Part shown: positions 7,147 to 12,711 of the stretch, one piece after another
How positions within the stretch are numbered: position 1 is the stretch's first letter
How the letters are laid out: each line of letters starts with the position of its first letter
Program-made: the position numbers and the translations under genes
Notes under the pieces: generated by a model
What the model saw: only the letters and a program-made list of their open reading frames with translations
What the model was told of the DNA's origin: nothing
Database searches by the model: none
Assembly (NCBI GenBank): GCA_946886435.1
Contig: CAMPIR010000011.1
Coordinates: forward strand, 1-15,663
DNA length: 15,663 bases
Reading direction: 5' to 3'
From: an uncultured Candidatus Saccharibacteria bacterium
GTDB taxonomy: Bacteria; Patescibacteria; Saccharimonadia; Saccharimonadales; UBA5946

Positions 7147-7587
7147 ATGCCTCTACTCGCCAGAGTATGCGTGACACTGGTAGCCGCCCTGGCTATGACT
7201 GTCGCTGGTACATCCACGGCTGCGTTCGCCGCTCGAGACAAGCCCCACACCGTCACCCACGCCGTCAAGGGCTTCTCCTGGAGCAACGGACCGTACATCG
7301 GTGTCAAGCTCAGCCGGACGAGAACCGAACGTCTCTACGACTCAGTCTTCGGAGAGTCGGTGTTCGCCGGTGTCGGCGTGCTCTGTGGCACGTTGACGAA
7401 GCTGCCCTACGGCTGGGCAATCGCAGCCTCCTGCGTCACGGTGATGACCATGCGCTATGGCCAGATCACCAACGCGCTAGAGGACGCTCACGATGACAAG
7501 AAGTGTGCCGAGTTCCGGTACGCACCGGTCGGATACAACCCGTTCGCGTCACCGGCCAAGTCCGTCAAGTGCACCTGGAAGGACTGA
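7147..7587 (+). CDS. Small secreted protein with signal peptide and four cysteines after the predicted cleavage site
   Basis: A 146-residue protein, not assigned to a named family. Residues 1-28 form a Sec-type signal peptide: R6 near the start, a hydrophobic core (VCVTLVAALAMTVAG) and AFA before a predicted cleavage after A28. The mature part has cysteines at 80, 96, 120 and 142, enough for two disulfides, and a glycine/alanine-rich hydrophobic stretch (about 73-100) followed by charged, aromatic residues. This overall pattern recalls small exported proteins of Actinobacteria and some bacteriocin-like peptides; that is inference. The ATG at 7147 is supported by AGGAAG 7 nt upstream and by the promoter at 7055-7083. 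The next gene starts 2 nt after its stop. All nine lysines are AAG and the third position is GC-rich, unlike neighbouring long genes, which suggests transfer. Confidence 0.75.
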   Translation: MPLLARVCVTLVAALAMTVAGTSTAAFAARDKPHTVTHAVKGFSWSNGPYIGVKLSRTRTERLYDSVFGESVFAGVGVLCGTLTKLPYGWAIAASCVTVMTMRYGQITNALEDAHDDKKCAEFRYAPVGYNPFASPAKSVKCTWKD

Positions 7588-7589
7588 TC

Positions 7590-7769
7590 ATGGCACGTCT
7601 GATCCCGAAGCACCTGCCCGCCTGGGTTACGGCAACGCTCATCCTGATCGTCATCCTGATCGTGGGATACATCTACGATGTTCTGCTTGTTGCCCTGGTT
7701 GTCGGGCTGGCACTGTTCGTCGGCATTCTGCTGACGGGAGGCCGCAGTGGTCGCCGTCGCAGAACATGA
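7590..7769 (+). CDS. 59-aa two-helix membrane protein paired with the secreted protein
   Basis: A 59-residue protein with two hydrophobic segments, about residues 12-27 (WVTATLILIVILIVGY) and 31-49 (VLLVALVVGLALFVGILLT), separated by a short YD turn, then a basic tail (GRSGRRRRT). The tail predicts a cytoplasmic C-terminus. The ATG at 7590 lies 2 nt after the TGA of the secreted-protein gene and has GGAAGGA within the end of that gene as ribosome-binding site, so the two are co-transcribed and probably coupled. The frame is open further upstream, but that part overlaps the secreted-protein gene. Possible roles are immunity or anchor partner for the secreted protein, or a holin-like membrane peptide; none can be proven from sequence. 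Confidence 0.65.
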   Translation: MARLIPKHLPAWVTATLILIVILIVGYIYDVLLVALVVGLALFVGILLTGGRSGRRRRT

Positions 7770-7880
7770 TGCGTCATTCGGCGCACCCCGCCCCTAGGCG
7801 ATAGCTCGGCAGAGCTCGTCTGTCATTCTCGGGCCTGAACCCTCTCGGGGTGCTCAGACCAAGTCGGAATACATCCGGCG

Positions 7881-7930
7881 CCCCCGTTTTCTTAGGCACC
7901 AACCGGTGTCCATGAAAACGGGGGTTTATT
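7881..7930 (+). terminator. Strong stem-loop terminator of the secreted-protein cassette
   Basis: CCCCCGTTTTC (7881-7891) pairs perfectly over 11 bp with GAAAACGGGGG (7914-7924). The loop holds a second stem, GGCACC with GGTGTC, so the structure is nearly continuous. TTTATT follows. The groL stop on the other strand is 21 nt away, so the hairpin sits between two converging units. The 110 nt between the last gene (7769) and this hairpin hold further short inverted repeats but no gene I can support. Confidence 0.8.
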
Positions 7931-7945
7931 CATGTTTGAGCAGCT

Positions 7946-9589
7946 TTACATCATACCCATGCCACCCGGCATACCGCCAGGCGCAGAGGCCTCGGGCTCT
8001 GGAACATCAACCACCAGCGCGCCCATCGTCATCGCAGTTGCGGCGATCGAGACGGCGTTCTGGACTGCTTGGCGGGTTACCGCCGCTGGGTCAACGACAC
8101 CGTCAGTCTTGAGGTCAATTACACCTTTGTCCGGAGTATTGACGTCGATTCCCTGGCCTGGCTTAGCCGCCTGAACCTGCGCAAGCAAGGCATCGGCGTT
8201 GAGGCCGGCGTTGAGCATCAGTTGGCGGAATGGCTGCGTCAATGCGTTCTTGACGATAGAGCGGCCCGCAGACAGGCTGTCAGCGCCCGAGACGTCAATC
8301 TTTTCGGCTAGGTTGACGAGCGTAACACCGCCACCAGGAACGATGCCCTCGGCGAGCGCAGCACGGGTCGCCGCTACCGCATCATCGACGCGGAATTTCT
8401 TTTCATCGATCTCTGTCTCAGTCGCACCACCGACCTTGATAACGGCCACCTTGCCACTCAGTGCGGCGGCTCGTTTTTCATAATTTTCCTTCTCATACTC
8501 GCTCGTCGCCGTTTCGGCCTGAGCCTTGATCTGCGCAGTCCGTGTCTTGACGTCTGCAGCGCTACCAACACCCTCAACGATGGTTGTCTCGTCCTTGCTG
8601 ACGATAACCTTGCGGGCAGATCCCACGACGTCGAGCTCAACGTTTTCAAAACTCATACCGCGGTCTTCGGACACGACGGTCGCTCCGGTCAGAACAGCGA
8701 TGTCTTCGAGGACCTCCTTGCGGCGATCACCGAAAGCTGGAGCCTTGACTGCAACAGTGTTAAACACACCTTTGAGTTTGTTCAGCACCAGGATACCGAG
8801 CGCTTCACCTTCGACGTCGTCGGCTATGAGTACGACATCTTTCTTGCCAGCCTGGGCAAGCTTCTCGAGCATCGGTAGAAACTCCTGAACGCTTGAGATT
8901 TTCTTGTCGGTAACGATGATCGCCGGTTTTTCATACACCGCCTCTTGGCGAGCGGTGTCGGTTACCATAAGCGCCGAGACATAACCGCGGTCAAAGGTGA
9001 ACCCTTCGACGACCTCAGATTCCATCTCGAGTCCCTGGCCTGCTTCGACAGTGACGACACCGTCACGGCCGACCTTATCGATGACGTCAGCGATTAGTTC
9101 ACCGATCGCTGAATCACCGGCAGAGATGGTCGCTACCTCGGCGACACGGCTCTTTTTGCCGGTTACTGGTTCGCTGAGACCTTCGAGCGCAGCGAGAACT
9201 TCTGCACCTGCTGCTTCGACACCTTTTTTGAGCTCCATCGGGTTGTGCCCGGCCGCGATCAGGCGGTTGGCTTCGTTTAGGATGCTATAGGTCAGTACCG
9301 TGACGGTAGTCGTTCCGTCGCCGGCCGCTTTATTCATCTTGGACGCTGCCTGCTTGATAAGCTCCGCGCCGACGCTGTAACCGAGCGTCTCGTCGTCGAC
9401 GTCAGCCAGCTCAACACCTTCGGCCACCGTCACGCCGTCGTGGGTTACGGTCGGACCACCGTAACTCTTGGCGATCACGACATTGCGGCCCTTTGGCCCC
9501 ATCGTTACTTTGACTGCGTTATACAGTGCTTCGGCACCACCGAGAACTCGGCGGCGTGCATCATCATCGTAAAAAACTTTCTTGGACAT
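7946..9589 (-). CDS. groL: Chaperonin GroEL (60 kDa, Hsp60)
   Basis: A 547-residue protein with full-length group I chaperonin features: VKVTMGPKGRNVVI and AAGDGTTTVTVL in the equatorial ATP site, an apical domain, a late GIVPGGG motif and a C-terminal tail ending PGGMPGGMGMM. It forms the cytosolic double-ring that folds proteins with GroES and ATP. The frame extends to a GTG at 9643, but family members start at the equivalent of MSKKVFYDDDARRR, so ATG 9589 is chosen. It is 118 nt downstream of groES and must be expressed from the same CIRCE-controlled message. Oddly, no ribosome-binding site precedes either candidate start, while a very strong one lies 88-98 nt upstream with no usable start codon next to it. 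Confidence 0.97.
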   Translation of the reverse strand: MSKKVFYDDDARRRVLGGAEALYNAVKVTMGPKGRNVVIAKSYGGPTVTHDGVTVAEGVELADVDDETLGYSVGAELIKQAASKMNKAAGDGTTTVTVLTYSILNEANRLIAAGHNPMELKKGVEAAGAEVLAALEGLSEPVTGKKSRVAEVATISAGDSAIGELIADVIDKVGRDGVVTVEAGQGLEMESEVVEGFTFDRGYVSALMVTDTARQEAVYEKPAIIVTDKKISSVQEFLPMLEKLAQAGKKDVVLIADDVEGEALGILVLNKLKGVFNTVAVKAPAFGDRRKEVLEDIAVLTGATVVSEDRGMSFENVELDVVGSARKVIVSKDETTIVEGVGSAADVKTRTAQIKAQAETATSEYEKENYEKRAAALSGKVAVIKVGGATETEIDEKKFRVDDAVAATRAALAEGIVPGGGVTLVNLAEKIDVSGADSLSAGRSIVKNALTQPFRQLMLNAGLNADALLAQVQAAKPGQGIDVNTPDKGVIDLKTDGVVDPAAVTRQAVQNAVSIAATAMTMGALVVDVPEPEASAPGGMPGGMGMM

Positions 9590-9676
9590 AACTGAGACAA
9601 ACCTGCGGTTTTTCTCGTCGCGCGGGCGGTGAAGTAAATTCACCAGTCCGGCTGCTCTTTTCCCTTAACCGCAGAT

Positions 9677-9687
9677 CCTCCTCCTTT
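9677..9687 (-). promoter_or_regulatory. Shine-Dalgarno-like AAAGGAGGAGG without a start codon
   Basis: In the groES-groL gap the minus strand carries AAAGGAGGAGG, a near-perfect ribosome-binding sequence. The codons within 12 nt after it include CTG but no ATG, GTG or TTG, and the CTG frame is not that of groL. The next in-frame groL starts are 34 nt (GTG 9643) and 88 nt (ATG 9589) away. It may be a ribosome standby site, the start of a very short leader peptide, or a remnant. Confidence 0.4.
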
Positions 9688-9707
9688 CTTATTTCTTAAA
9701 TTACAGG

Positions 9708-9974
9708 TTAACCGAGTGTCGCGAGGATATCTTCCTCTTTAACGACCAGGTATTCTGTCTTATCGATCTTTAGCTCAGTCGGGGCGTATTCCTTAAATAT
9801 GATCTTGTCGCCTTTTTTGACGGCCTTGACCTCTGGTCCAACCGCCTGTACGACAGCATACACCGGCTTTTCCTTTGCATTATCCGGCAGGAATAGGCCG
9901 CTGGCGGTTTTTGCCTCGGCAGTTTCGCGGACCGCGACCACACGGTCAGCAAGTGGTTTGATAGGTGTGCTCAT
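9708..9974 (-). CDS. groS: Co-chaperonin GroES (10 kDa, Hsp10)
   Basis: An 88-residue protein that matches GroES across its length: IKPLADRVVAV at the N-terminus, the mobile-loop region EAKTASGLFLPDNAKEKP, the GDKIIFKEYAPTEL strand and the closing VVKEEDILATLG. It caps the GroEL ring in the cytosol. Length is slightly under the usual 95-100 residues but complete. The ATG at 9974 has a strong ribosome-binding site (AAGGAGAGG). It is first in the groES-groL operon; a promoter with an embedded CIRCE lies just upstream, so heat-shock control by HrcA is expected, although hrcA is not in the window. Confidence 0.97.
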   Translation of the reverse strand: MSTPIKPLADRVVAVRETAEAKTASGLFLPDNAKEKPVYAVVQAVGPEVKAVKKGDKIIFKEYAPTELKIDKTEYLVVKEEDILATLG

Positions 9975-10010
9975 TTCCTCTCCTTTTGATTAAACAAATC
10001 TGTATGAACT

Positions 10011-10039
10011 ATTGTAGAGAATTAGCACTCGTCATGCAA
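10011..10039 (-). promoter_or_regulatory. groES-groL promoter
   Basis: On the minus strand TTGCAT (10034-10039), 17 nt, TACAAT (10011-10016), 5 of 6 to the -10 consensus. The -35 lies inside the CIRCE spacer and one CIRCE arm fills part of the promoter spacer, the usual arrangement for repression by HrcA. Confidence 0.7.
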
Positions 10040-10048
10040 GAGTGCCAA
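10022..10048. promoter_or_regulatory. CIRCE operator (HrcA binding site)
   Basis: TTAGCACTC, 9 nt, GAGTGCCAA. The consensus is TTAGCACTC-N9-GAGTGCTAA, so 17 of 18 arm bases match. It overlaps the groES-groL promoter and ends 8 nt before the -35 of the divergent small gene. HrcA would repress the chaperonins under normal conditions. Confidence 0.93.
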
Positions 10049-10056
10049 GTACTCTA

Positions 10057-10085
10057 TTGACTTAGCATAACTGTAATGGTATAAT
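10057..10085 (+). promoter_or_regulatory. Near-consensus promoter of the 74-aa gene
   Basis: TTGACT (10057-10062), exactly 17 nt, TATAAT (10080-10085): 11 of 12 bases match the sigma70 consensus. This is one of the strongest promoters in the window. It is divergent from the groES promoter, with CIRCE between them. Confidence 0.85.
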
Positions 10086-10126
10086 AGATAATAGACATTC
10101 TTTCGCCCGACCGAAGGGAAGCACCT

Positions 10127-10351
10127 ATGTACACCTACGAACTCGACTACAAGGACAAGCAAGAGCTGTTCGATGCTCTGCAGCCGCTCACGCTGAGGCC
10201 TCGAGACCTCTGCGAAGTCAGAGTCGGCGGTGGAACGCTCTACAAGTTCGAGTACATGGCTACCGTCGGCGATCAGATCACTGGCCGTAGCACGGTCAGG
10301 AACGCTCAGGTGATCCTCGACCCCGACACCATGACACTGATCGAGCAGTAG
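10127..10351 (+). CDS. Small acidic hypothetical protein (74 aa)
   Basis: A 74-residue protein I do not recognise, beginning MYTYELDYKDKQELFDAL. It is acidic and soluble, with one cysteine and an alternating hydrophobic pattern (YKFEYMATVGDQIT, then AQVILDPDTMTLIEQ) that suggests a small alpha/beta fold. AAGGGAAG 6 nt before the ATG serves as ribosome-binding site. It forms a complete single-gene unit with its own near-consensus promoter and a perfect 9-bp terminator hairpin, placed between groES and the nuclease-like gene. All three lysines are AAG and the third codon position is rich in G and C, like the other small genes and unlike the long ones. A phage-type origin is possible. Confidence 0.7.
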   Translation: MYTYELDYKDKQELFDALQPLTLRPRDLCEVRVGGGTLYKFEYMATVGDQITGRSTVRNAQVILDPDTMTLIEQ

Positions 10352-10369
10352 TTGGCCACACAACCACCA

Positions 10370-10398
10370 GGGAGGCTCCCATCGAGCCTCCCCTTCTC
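10370..10398 (+). terminator. Terminator hairpin of the 74-aa gene
   Basis: GGGAGGCTC (10370-10378), loop CCATC, GAGCCTCCC (10384-10392): a perfect 9-bp GC-rich stem starting 19 nt after the stop, followed by the pyrimidine-rich CTTCTCT. A second hairpin, GCTTGG/CCAAGC (10416-10439), has no T-run. Confidence 0.75.
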
Positions 10399-10445
10399 TA
10401 TGCCCACTCGACAGGGCTTGGTGTGAGCCGACCCCAAGCACTAAC

Positions 10446-10474
10446 TTGACATTTTATAGTGTTTATGCTAATAT
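10446..10474 (+). promoter_or_regulatory. Promoter of the nuclease-like gene
   Basis: TTGACA (10446-10451, perfect), exactly 17 nt, TAATAT (10469-10474). A start near 10481 gives a leader of about 23 nt to ATG 10504 without a clear ribosome-binding site. The location makes the in-frame GTG at 10459 impossible as a start for this transcript. Confidence 0.7.
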
Positions 10475-10503
10475 CATGCATAGTACCTTCTAAAAACAAA
10501 GAT

Positions 10504-11382
10504 ATGACAGAAACACTTATCGTCACCTCCCCTGAATCAGTCTCCCAAGCAGAGATGGATCGCTATTTTCATTCCGCCTCCGAGGCGATTGTCGAGCAGA
10601 TGTACGAACCGGAATTCCATGACCTTCTCGATAGAGCCGGCATCGATATAGAAACGACCGATCCAGCACTTTACTGGGAAAAGATGGCCCTGTACACCCA
10701 TCAAAAGGCGACATCGAGCGAGCTAGCTCCCGCCCAGAAGGAAACACTCGCTCTCGTGGGCTACCTGCCCAACTTTATCTATAACAAGGCTCTCCTGAGC
10801 CGTCATGAGCAGCTAGGTGCCCGCAGCACTCTATCGACATCTGAGATCAGAAACGCAAAACGCACCGCTTGCGCCTACAACAACCTTCTCAAAGATTTTG
10901 TAAAAAAACACCCGCAGAGCCCTGATCACCTCGAAGCTAGTTTGCTCGAGAGCACCCTCCAGACTGCTGGTAGTGAGTCACGTGATTTTTCGACCTATGC
11001 AGAAACAGCTATCGCCACGACCATCAAGGGCATCAAGCACGAAATAGGCTTTGGGGCTATTCTCGATTCTCTCGAGATACCCCACCGTGACGCCACGATC
11101 GACGAAGACCTGAAAGGCCAAGATATTGTCATCATCTTTAACGGCCAAGAGATCGGCGTTGATATCAAAGCATCCCTGAACAAGGTTGCTGAGATAAATC
11201 CCGATACTCCAGACCTTCCCTACGCTATAAAGAACAACGGTGACCTGGTGATGTTTAGCATGTTACAAGATGCAGACTTTGGAAACGGTTTCGAGCCAAG
11301 CCCATCACAGATCAGTGAACGGGCAGATAAAACTCGTGACATCATCGCCATGGCGGTCGTTGGAGCACTTGCAAAAAAATAG
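10504..11382 (+). CDS. Putative PD-(D/E)XK nuclease-fold protein
   Basis: A 292-residue protein. The N-terminal 160 residues are mostly helical and unrecognised. The C-terminal part has the order of conserved residues seen in PD-(D/E)XK enzymes: E180 in a helix (IKGIKHEIGFGAIL), D207 at a strand start (LKGQDIVIIF), then D220-I-K222 in GVDIKASL. Such folds occur in restriction enzymes, Holliday-junction and CRISPR/RecB-type nucleases, and the spacing between D207 and DIK fits. No methyltransferase, helicase or other defence partner is next to it. The ATG at 10504 is chosen because the promoter lies at 10446-10474. Lysine codons are about half AAA, so it resembles the long genes rather than the small cassettes, yet it is flanked by them on both sides. 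Function as a nuclease is inference from motif order. Confidence 0.6.
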   Translation: MTETLIVTSPESVSQAEMDRYFHSASEAIVEQMYEPEFHDLLDRAGIDIETTDPALYWEKMALYTHQKATSSELAPAQKETLALVGYLPNFIYNKALLSRHEQLGARSTLSTSEIRNAKRTACAYNNLLKDFVKKHPQSPDHLEASLLESTLQTAGSESRDFSTYAETAIATTIKGIKHEIGFGAILDSLEIPHRDATIDEDLKGQDIVIIFNGQEIGVDIKASLNKVAEINPDTPDLPYAIKNNGDLVMFSMLQDADFGNGFEPSPSQISERADKTRDIIAMAVVGALAKK

Positions 11383-11397
11383 CTTTAGTGCTATAAT
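11369..11397 (+). promoter_or_regulatory. Promoter of the 100-aa gene, overlapping the end of the nuclease-like gene
   Basis: TTGCAA (11369-11374), exactly 17 nt, TATAAT (11392-11397). The -35 lies in the last codons of the upstream gene, whose TAG stop (11380-11382) is inside the spacer. The transcript would start near 11404. Confidence 0.65.
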
Positions 11398-11438
11398 ATA
11401 CAAGCTATCGTTTGACCAGGTCCAACCGAGGAGACATG

Positions 11439-11741
11439 ATGGCGACAAATCTGGGTCGGTATATCATTACCGAGCCCGCGACTTCTCGAGAGTTCAGGGA
11501 ACTTCTCAGAGAAGCGATAGATGACGGATCACGAGTGATCCGTATCACGATGAGTGGCGTGGACGACGAAACCACAAGCCAGGACGAGTTCAGACTCATC
11601 CAGTCCCGCTACTCTCAGCTGAGCGTCGAGTACATCGGAAAGCTCAGCGACCACGGCACCGCAACGGTCATCGCGATGACGCACACCGACTTCAGCGATG
11701 CCCCCGCCCAGCTGACGCTCACGCGTCGCGCTACCCCCTGA
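11439..11741 (+). CDS. Small hypothetical protein (100 aa)
   Basis: A 100-residue soluble protein of unknown family, beginning MATNLGRYIITEPATSREF. It shows an alternating helix/strand pattern (EFRELLREAIDDGSRVIRITMSG and later LSVEYIGKLSDHGTATVIAM), compatible with a small alpha/beta domain. There are no cysteines and no membrane segment. Two adjacent ATGs exist (11436 and 11439); GAGGAG at 11428-11433 is 5 nt from the second and only 2 nt from the first, so 11439 is preferred, and the leader then resembles that of the 135-aa gene (GGGAGACATC before ATG). The TGA stop is embedded in the terminator stem. It forms a single-gene unit with its own promoter and terminator. Its one lysine codon is AAG. 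Confidence 0.65.
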   Translation: MATNLGRYIITEPATSREFRELLREAIDDGSRVIRITMSGVDDETTSQDEFRLIQSRYSQLSVEYIGKLSDHGTATVIAMTHTDFSDAPAQLTLTRRATP

Positions 11742-11780
11742 GACATACTGCCCACGGCAGTCCCTGTCTCGGGGGTTTTT
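11734..11780 (+). terminator. Terminator overlapping the stop codon of the 100-aa gene
   Basis: CCCCC (11734-11738) with GGGGG (11771-11775), and GAGACA (11740-11745) with TGTCTC (11765-11770), form an 11-bp stem with one bulged T that is the first base of the TGA stop. An inner hairpin CTGCC/GGCAG (11748-11760) fills the loop. TTTTT follows directly. This is a textbook intrinsic terminator. Confidence 0.85.
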
Positions 11781-11805
11781 ACTTGACATACGTCATTTCT
11801 ATGTA

Positions 11806-11834
11806 TTGACATAACTTGATAAAAGTGGTAAGAT
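11806..11834 (+). promoter_or_regulatory. Promoter of the 135/110-aa gene pair
   Basis: TTGACA (11806-11811, perfect), exactly 17 nt, TAAGAT (11829-11834). A second TTGACATA lies 23 nt upstream (11783-11790), copying the same eight bases; it has no matching -10 at 16-18 nt and may be a duplicated -35 or an operator half-site. Confidence 0.75.
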
Positions 11835-11878
11835 TTTACGTAGCGTTCAGCTAGTACCACGACAATTCGGGAGACATC

Positions 11879-12286
11879 ATGGCAACGGTCCAATTCGTTG
11901 ACAGCCTCCCTGTGGGGCTGGAAAACGTCAAGTGGCAGATTGTCGCCCCTGCGGGCGGCATGGAAGACAAGATCGATGCGATCAAGCGAGGGGAAGAGCT
12001 TTTTCTCGACCTCGCGATCACACGAGAAGAGCGCGACAGTCAATACCAGGCACTGATTAGGGTTATCCCCAATCTGGTTGCTGGCGTTGAACCGGACAGC
12101 TCGCGAGAGCGAGTATTCCACCTCAACAAGGCAGTCGCTATCTTCCTCGATCTGGATGGTAACATGACGGAGAACAACGTAACTCTTCGAACCGTTATCA
12201 CCACTGAAGTAACACAACCCGATCTTTCAGCGGGTTATGTGGTAATGTGGCCGGATACAGACTACGACATTGCCACAGCATCATAA
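11879..12286 (+). CDS. Hypothetical protein (135 aa), first gene of a two-gene cassette
   Basis: A 135-residue acidic protein that I do not recognise, beginning MATVQFVDSLPVGLENVKWQ. It has no cysteine, no signal peptide and no membrane helix. A helix with charged repeats (EDKIDAIKRGEELFLDLAITREERD) is followed by strand-like segments (VFHLNKAVAIFLDLDG, NNVTLRTVITTEVT) and an acidic end rich in Asp and Thr (WPDTDYDIATAS), giving a beta-rich impression. GGGAG 5 nt before the ATG is the ribosome-binding site. It begins a unit driven by a perfect TTGACA promoter and is followed 24 nt later by the 110-aa gene. All four lysines are AAG. Confidence 0.65.
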   Translation: MATVQFVDSLPVGLENVKWQIVAPAGGMEDKIDAIKRGEELFLDLAITREERDSQYQALIRVIPNLVAGVEPDSSRERVFHLNKAVAIFLDLDGNMTENNVTLRTVITTEVTQPDLSAGYVVMWPDTDYDIATAS

Positions 12287-12310
12287 CGTCCCTTCAACCA
12301 TTGGAGCAAC

Positions 12311-12643
12311 ATGAACGATGCAGCCGATCTCGGGAATGTGAAGGCCTCAGTCATTGAGGCAAGCACCATCGAGAGCAACCGAGGAGTCAAGAACCACTAC
12401 GTCATCGGCTACTGCAGTGCTGATGGCGACCTGGTCGTCGAGAGCAAGCAGCTCACCTACAAGGAGCGGCAGGCCTACATGGCCGACACGCTCGGCATCG
12501 ATCCTCTCACGAGCAACAACTGGGCCTTCTGCCAGTGGTCGTTCAAGATGGGTGCGTGGACCGAGGTTCTCGCCGGCGACGGCGAGATGGAGCAGAAGCT
12601 CCGCCTTCACATGGTGAACAACCCCCCGAAGCGTCCTCGCTGA
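12311..12643 (+). CDS. Hypothetical protein (110 aa), second gene of a two-gene cassette
   Basis: A 110-residue protein of unknown family, beginning MNDAADLGNVKASVIEAS. It has two cysteines (in IGYCSADG and WAFCQWSF), a Tyr/Gln-rich middle (SKQLTYKERQAYMADTLG) and a Trp-rich stretch (NNWAFCQWSFKMGAWTEV), then a short basic end (NPPKRPR). There is no signal peptide. GGAG 4 nt before the ATG (TTGGAGCAAC) is the ribosome-binding site. With 24 nt between the genes and no promoter in the gap, it is co-transcribed with the 135-aa gene, so the two products may act together. All seven lysines are AAG, and the third position is strongly GC-rich, the sharpest contrast to murE next door. Confidence 0.65.
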   Translation: MNDAADLGNVKASVIEASTIESNRGVKNHYVIGYCSADGDLVVESKQLTYKERQAYMADTLGIDPLTSNNWAFCQWSFKMGAWTEVLAGDGEMEQKLRLHMVNNPPKRPR

Positions 12644-12650
12644 ACGTGAT

Positions 12651-12692
12651 ACCCCCGGAAGGGTTCCCTGCAAAGGGAATCCGACCGGGGGT
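12651..12692 (+). terminator. Compound hairpin between the 110-aa gene and murE
   Basis: ACCCCCGG (12651-12658) pairs perfectly with CCGGGGGT (12685-12692). Inside, GGTTCCC and GGGAATCC pair with one bulge around a GCAA-type loop. The tail (CGTTCAATTTC) is only moderately T-rich. murE ends 20 nt away on the other strand, so it may serve both directions. Confidence 0.65.
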
Positions 12693-12711
12693 CGTTCAAT
12701 TTCTGGAGATA

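Noticed and set aside
7790..7865. Possible tRNA gene, from the D-arm-like TAGCTCGGCAGAGC and a CAT triplet downstream
   Set aside because: The D loop is too short, the anticodon stem does not pair, there is no TTCRA loop and no 7-bp acceptor partner; at best a remnant or coincidence.
9590..9643. Longer GroEL from GTG 9643
   Set aside because: GroEL proteins begin at the equivalent of MSKKVFYDDDARRR; the extra residues have no counterpart and no ribosome-binding site.
10022..10441. 139-codon minus-strand frame opposite the 74-aa gene
   Set aside because: It covers the CIRCE site, the promoters and the terminator of real units and has no credible protein pattern.
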